Part shown: positions 60,210-64,000 of the stretch, piece by piece
Layout: each line of letters starts with the position of its first letter
Position numbering within the stretch: the first letter of the stretch is position 1
Assembly (NCBI GenBank): GCA_907164885.2
Contig: OU015501.1
Location: 24,747,591 to 24,811,590, forward strand
Length of the DNA: 64,000 nucleotides
DNA from: Dolomedes plantarius
Lineage: Eukaryota; Arthropoda; Arachnida; Araneae; Dolomedidae
Direction: 5' to 3'
The notes under the pieces: model-generated
What the model saw: only the letters and a program-made list of their open reading frames with translations
Databases searched by the model: none
Told to the model about the DNA's origin: nothing
Program-made: the position numbers and the translations under genes

Positions 60210-61618
60210 CACTGCTGGCCACCCAAATTGCAACACCAAGAAAGACAAGAGATATCACAACAAAATTTATTTTGTAGATAACATGTTGACCAAGTATCAA
60301 ATGATTAAATTTATAGACTTCTGTGAAGTGTGGTTCCTGCCAAAATCAGTAACCAGAGTAGCCACCATTGTTGGAGATCACCTCTGCCACACGCCTCGGC
60401 ATTGATTCAAAGAGACTTTGGGTGAGTTCTTGGGGTACAGCAGACCAAGCAGCTTCCACACGTTGCCAAAGTTGATCTTCTGTGGCAGCTGGGGATGGAA
60501 TCTGGGTCAATCGTAGAGCAACCCTGGACCACATGTTATCTATCGGCAAAAGATCCGGAGAGCGAGGCGGCCAGGGAAGCAATTCAATCTGGCGATTGAC
60601 GAAGAACCGTTGGACAATGCGTGCCACGTGTGGTCGCGCATTATCCTGTTGAAATATGGCTGTGGGCAAGCCCCGAAGGTAAGGAAGGACAACTGCCTCC
60701 AACACCTCGGAGATGTAGCGCTGGCTGTTTAAAGTACCGGCAATGCGTACTAGAGGTGTGCGAGAGTGATATCCAATACCGCCCCATACCATAATACCCG
60801 GTGAAGGACCAGTGTGGCGGTGCATAACGCAGCTGTTCAGCATCCTCTCTTCACGGTGTCTCCAGACTCGAATGCGACTATCGTGGTGTTGCAGACAGAA
60901 GCGTGACTTGTCAGTAAAAACAATTTCATTCCATTCTGCCGTCCACATCCTTCTGTCATCGCACCATTGGCGGCGGAGACGTCTGTGGTTCTGCGTCAAG
61001 GGTAGACAAAGCAATGGACGTCTTGCGGACAGACCACTCTGCTGTAAACGGCGTCGAATGGTACGCGCAGACACTGGATGATGCGTTACAGACTGCATGT
61101 GCTGTTCTATGGTTCGTGATGTGACTGAGCGATCCGTCACTGCCATGCGCACAATTTGCCTGTCATCACGTGAAGTGGTGCGTTGAGGTGGATGCGATCG
61201 AACACGCCGGTCCGTGGTACCCTCCTGCATCCAACGATCACAAATCCGCATTACAGTTGTTTGGTTTCGTCCAACACGACTACCGATTTCCCTGAAAGAT
61301 AATCCACAATCTCGGTAGGCCACTATCCTTCCTCTGTCGAACTCGGATACTTGATCAAAAGATGATCGCTGTTTTCGACGAGGCATAACTGATCGTTTTT
61401 TTGAAAAAACCACAAGAAAAACACAATTGCCGAACTTGAAATCGTCGAATTCTCCAAGCCTTAAATAGCGCTTTGAAGTGGCGCCACAGGCGCGCATGAT
61501 GTGCGTCTGCGCTGAAATTCTAATCATTTGCATATCTCATCTCCGCTAATGCATATTGTAAATTTCATGTTATTTGCATGTTTCCTTCAGGGTGTTACAT
61601 TTACAGTGGCCAGCAGTG
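60210..61618 (-). mobile_element. Tc1-like transposon, family A, copy A4 (complete)
   Basis: A 1409-bp copy flanked by TA at 60208-60209 and 61619-61620, with CACTGCTGGCCAC ends. It lies about 0.9 kb right of the TIA1 RRM2 exon, most likely in the intron upstream of that exon. Confidence 0.95.
60346..61386 (-). CDS. Family A Tc1-like transposase, open frame but catalytic Glu283 changed to Asp (copy A4)
   Basis: This 346-residue frame from MPRRKQ to NNGGYSGY is unbroken. The helix-turn-helix region and Asp159 (FTDKSRF) and Asp248 (QQDNARPH) are present, but the third catalytic block reads SPDLLPIDNMW: Glu283 has become Asp and the preceding Ser Leu. In Tc1-family enzymes the third acidic residue is Glu; in mariner it is Asp but at 34-residue spacing in another context, so activity here is doubtful. 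The frame stays open for 49 codons upstream of this ATG (to 61533). It is best called an intact-frame, probably impaired transposase. Confidence 0.9.
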   Translation of the reverse strand: MPRRKQRSSFDQVSEFDRGRIVAYRDCGLSFREIGSRVGRNQTTVMRICDRWMQEGTTDRRVRSHPPQRTTSRDDRQIVRMAVTDRSVTSRTIEQHMQSVTHHPVSARTIRRRLQQSGLSARRPLLCLPLTQNHRRLRRQWCDDRRMWTAEWNEIVFTDKSRFCLQHHDSRIRVWRHREERMLNSCVMHRHTGPSPGIMVWGGIGYHSRTPLVRIAGTLNSQRYISEVLEAVVLPYLRGLPTAIFQQDNARPHVARIVQRFFVNRQIELLPWPPRSPDLLPIDNMWSRVALRLTQIPSPAATEDQLWQRVEAAWSAVPQELTQSLFESMPRRVAEVISNNGGYSGY

Positions 61619-61620
61619 TA

Positions 61621-64000
61621 TTTTTTGTTACTAAAACCCTGCTGTTTCCAAAGGCCAACCATCAGGGATACTGAACTAATGTGTAACGACATTGATCATC
61701 CCAACAATGCTCTTATTATAGTTCAAGTTTTTGCTGATTCCTAGATAACTATATGAAAACGTTTTCACAAATCTGACTAAGGGATCGAATTGAGGATCCA
61801 ATTCAACAAAAATTTATGTAATGTTTTTCTTCTTTAGCCCTTATAAACTAAATATTTTCTTAAAAAATGGATAAAATATAAAATGAATTAAAATTTTCTT
61901 CAGTGTTTAATATTTACTTCATTGTATATATTACGTTTTTACTTGCACGAAATTCTTTAATCCGGACACACTGGGCATAGACAAATAAGATAATTTCTTA
62001 TGTTTTTCGATACTTGAATAATTTTCGAATGAGAAATACCCCACTGAGACAGGATTTCAAAACTATTACTTTCATAAATGAGGATACATTCCACAAAGTT
62101 GCCAGTATAGGATGAGTTCTTGAGACGAGGAGAAATTATCGCTTTTCTCTCCCCACTAATGAGAAATATATAATTAGAACAAACCGTTAATTGAATCTGT
62201 TTGAAAATCTAATTTTTTTTCGATTCACTAAGCCTAACAAATTATATTTATGCATCATTTTATATAGTAATCATAGTGTAATATTGATTCACAAAGGTAG
62301 GCTTCACTTTTCATTCTTGGCAAAATAATTCCACTTTAAGGATTAATATATGGGTTTAAATTAATAGAGACATATACGGAGATTGATTTTGCCTGCATAA
62401 TAAATATTATTTGGAACTAATTTCTACTATTGATTAAAAGATGCATCCTATGGGGGGAGTTGAAGGAAGGCTTCTGTTGTTTTCTGATCCTTTTCTAGAG
62501 AATCAATACGAGATTTATGCTAAGCCAAGTTGCGCTGAAAGTATCATATGCGTATTTCATTATAAAACATCTAATGCCCTAAACTAAAGATTCCTAATAA
62601 AAAGAAATATTTTTATTTAGTTTTCTAAAGTTGATAGGTACTCGTCATATTGGATTCATATAGCATTCCACATTTATTCTAATATCAACCGTTTAAAAAG
62701 ATCTTTCTGATTGACTGTCAGCTTGTATTTAAAAACTCATGCAATAATGCTGTACCTGACTTCAGAAGAATAAATGATACATATTTTAAGTAATACACTT
62801 CTAAAAAGCAGCAACTAATATTTTAAAATTTAAATAAATGTGTATAAATTTGGTGTGAGTCTCTGTTAGAAATTTTATCTTTTCTAAAGATTAAAGTTCA
62901 AGCATTTCTAAAATTTTCTTATATATATACACATACATACATACATACATACAAAGTACATAAAGAGTCGATTCAATAGGCACCAAGTTGAAAGAGGCGA
63001 CAAATTGAGACAGAGCCAAAATCCAAAATTTTTAACAAATAATCGAAAAATATTAACTGTCAAATCTGAAGTATGAAAAAATTCGTAAAAATATACAAAT
63101 ATAAGAGAATATTTAGGCTATTTTGTTATAAACTATTGAATTTGAGATCCCAAAGAATAAATTTTAAATACGTATACTTTGTTGTACGTATACTTCCAAA
63201 CTTTGTTGTAGATATAAGAATTCTACTAACACAACCTGACAGTGTAGCAGCAGCTAAGCACAGTGTTTCTCAGCTGAAAAGTTAAGAGAATTATCTCAGA
63301 ACAATAACCCAAGAGCGATTGAATAATCTAGTAACAGTTTCTACAGAAAAGACGGTATCTAAAATAATTAATTACAGAGATGTAATCACACAATTTGCTG
63401 CCATAAAGCCTCGAAGATTGATTGAGACATTATTTTTATTACATAATAAATTATACTCAAATTTATTTACTTTTTCTGTTTTTTAAGTTTTGTCATTTAC
63501 ATTTTTTATGTTTTTTTAAATAAATAAAATTTTTAATGAATACATATTTTTTTTCAAAATTATCATTATTCAAAAGGTAGACTATTTCTAATGGAGATAC
63601 GTTCATTAACTTAGAGTCTCTCTGAAAATTTGAAAAGTTGCCGTTTTTAAAACTTACCTCAGGTGCCACGATGGATCGGCCCGGCTATATATATATATAT
63701 ATTTGTCATGTCAAAATAGTATTCCCCATTCCCTAACGTTATGAATTTCATTCTCTAACTTATTTTCACCGATAAGTTTCTAATTTTCATTAAACCTTTT
63801 ATAAACTTTCCGTAAGTTTTATATCCACCCTCAGGCACACTACGAGCAAAACATTATCGGGAGAAAACAACCTCCTTGCAATTTTAGACTACATGGCAGT
63901 ACCTTATTTAGGCATATAAGTAAGTTCGAAGGCTTACTATCACAATCCTGACCAGAAGGAAAGTTCCATTACAAGAATTTGGGATTGAAAGTGACGTACA
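61621..64000. other. No exon recognised; probable TIA1 intron
   Basis: AT-rich sequence with a small (TACA)n tract (about 62925-62950) and a short (TA)n at about 63687. A donor-like ACTTACCTCAGG on the plus strand near 63654 marks a possible minus-strand splice site, but the adjacent peptide does not match TIA1. Confidence 0.5.

Noticed and set aside
63650..63690. Possible upstream TIA1 exon ending CACCTGAG before gtaagt (minus strand)
   Set aside because: The leftover AG would join T to make Ser in phase, but the peptide (ADPSWHL) does not match the expected end of RRM2 helix 1 (APFGEIS-like), and the acceptor would lie in a (TA)n run.

Overview
The window is eukaryotic, AT-rich and repeat-dense. 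Its repeats are Tc1/mariner elements, TA- and TTAA-flanked MITEs, hAT elements, tRNA-derived SINEs and long (TA)n tracts. It also carries a spliced host gene with roughly 10-12 kb introns. The protein best matching the conserved gene, and the style of the transposases, suggest an arthropod, most likely a chelicerate such as a spider. That assignment rests on recall of protein families, not on a search.

Host gene. Four coding exons on the minus strand (59241-59316, 46950-47058, 36758-36853, 25573-25657) join in perfect phase with consensus AG/GT borders. They encode the second half of RRM2, the linker and most of RRM3 of a TIA-1/TIAR/Rox8-type RNA-binding protein. Earlier exons (RRM1, start of RRM2) should lie beyond 64000. 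The end of RRM3 and the Q-rich tail were not found below 25573.

Left third (1-25.5 kb). Transposon-rich DNA holding: a decayed ORF of a widespread repeat-associated nuclease-like family (about 5316-6480, minus); an apparently intact Tc1-like element (A1, 9244-10652); a second Tc1-like family member (B, 10721-13868) split by another A copy (A2); a third-family fragment (C); a fourth decayed element (D, 19470-21009); a four-deep nest of insertions (about 17.0-19.3 kb: SINE, then TTAA MITE, then pogo-like TA element, then hAT, then (TA)n); and a long inverted-repeat element (22237-23128).

Middle and right (25.5-64 kb). Mostly TIA1 introns. They contain a duplicated intronic block, an AGGGGACT-ended MITE, a three-unit tandem array, a GC-rich island (32.57-32.93 kb), a hAT MITE with a perfect 8-bp target duplication (39848-40321), A-family copies A3 and A4, relics of a retrotransposon Gag-like ORF and of an RNase H-region ORF, and two copies of a CTAGCTGAAAACCCGC repeat, one of them inside a TTAA MITE.

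No operons, rRNA, CRISPR or convincing functional tRNA genes were seen. Most open reading frames over 60 codons here are chance frames in AT-rich DNA or antisense shadows of transposases.
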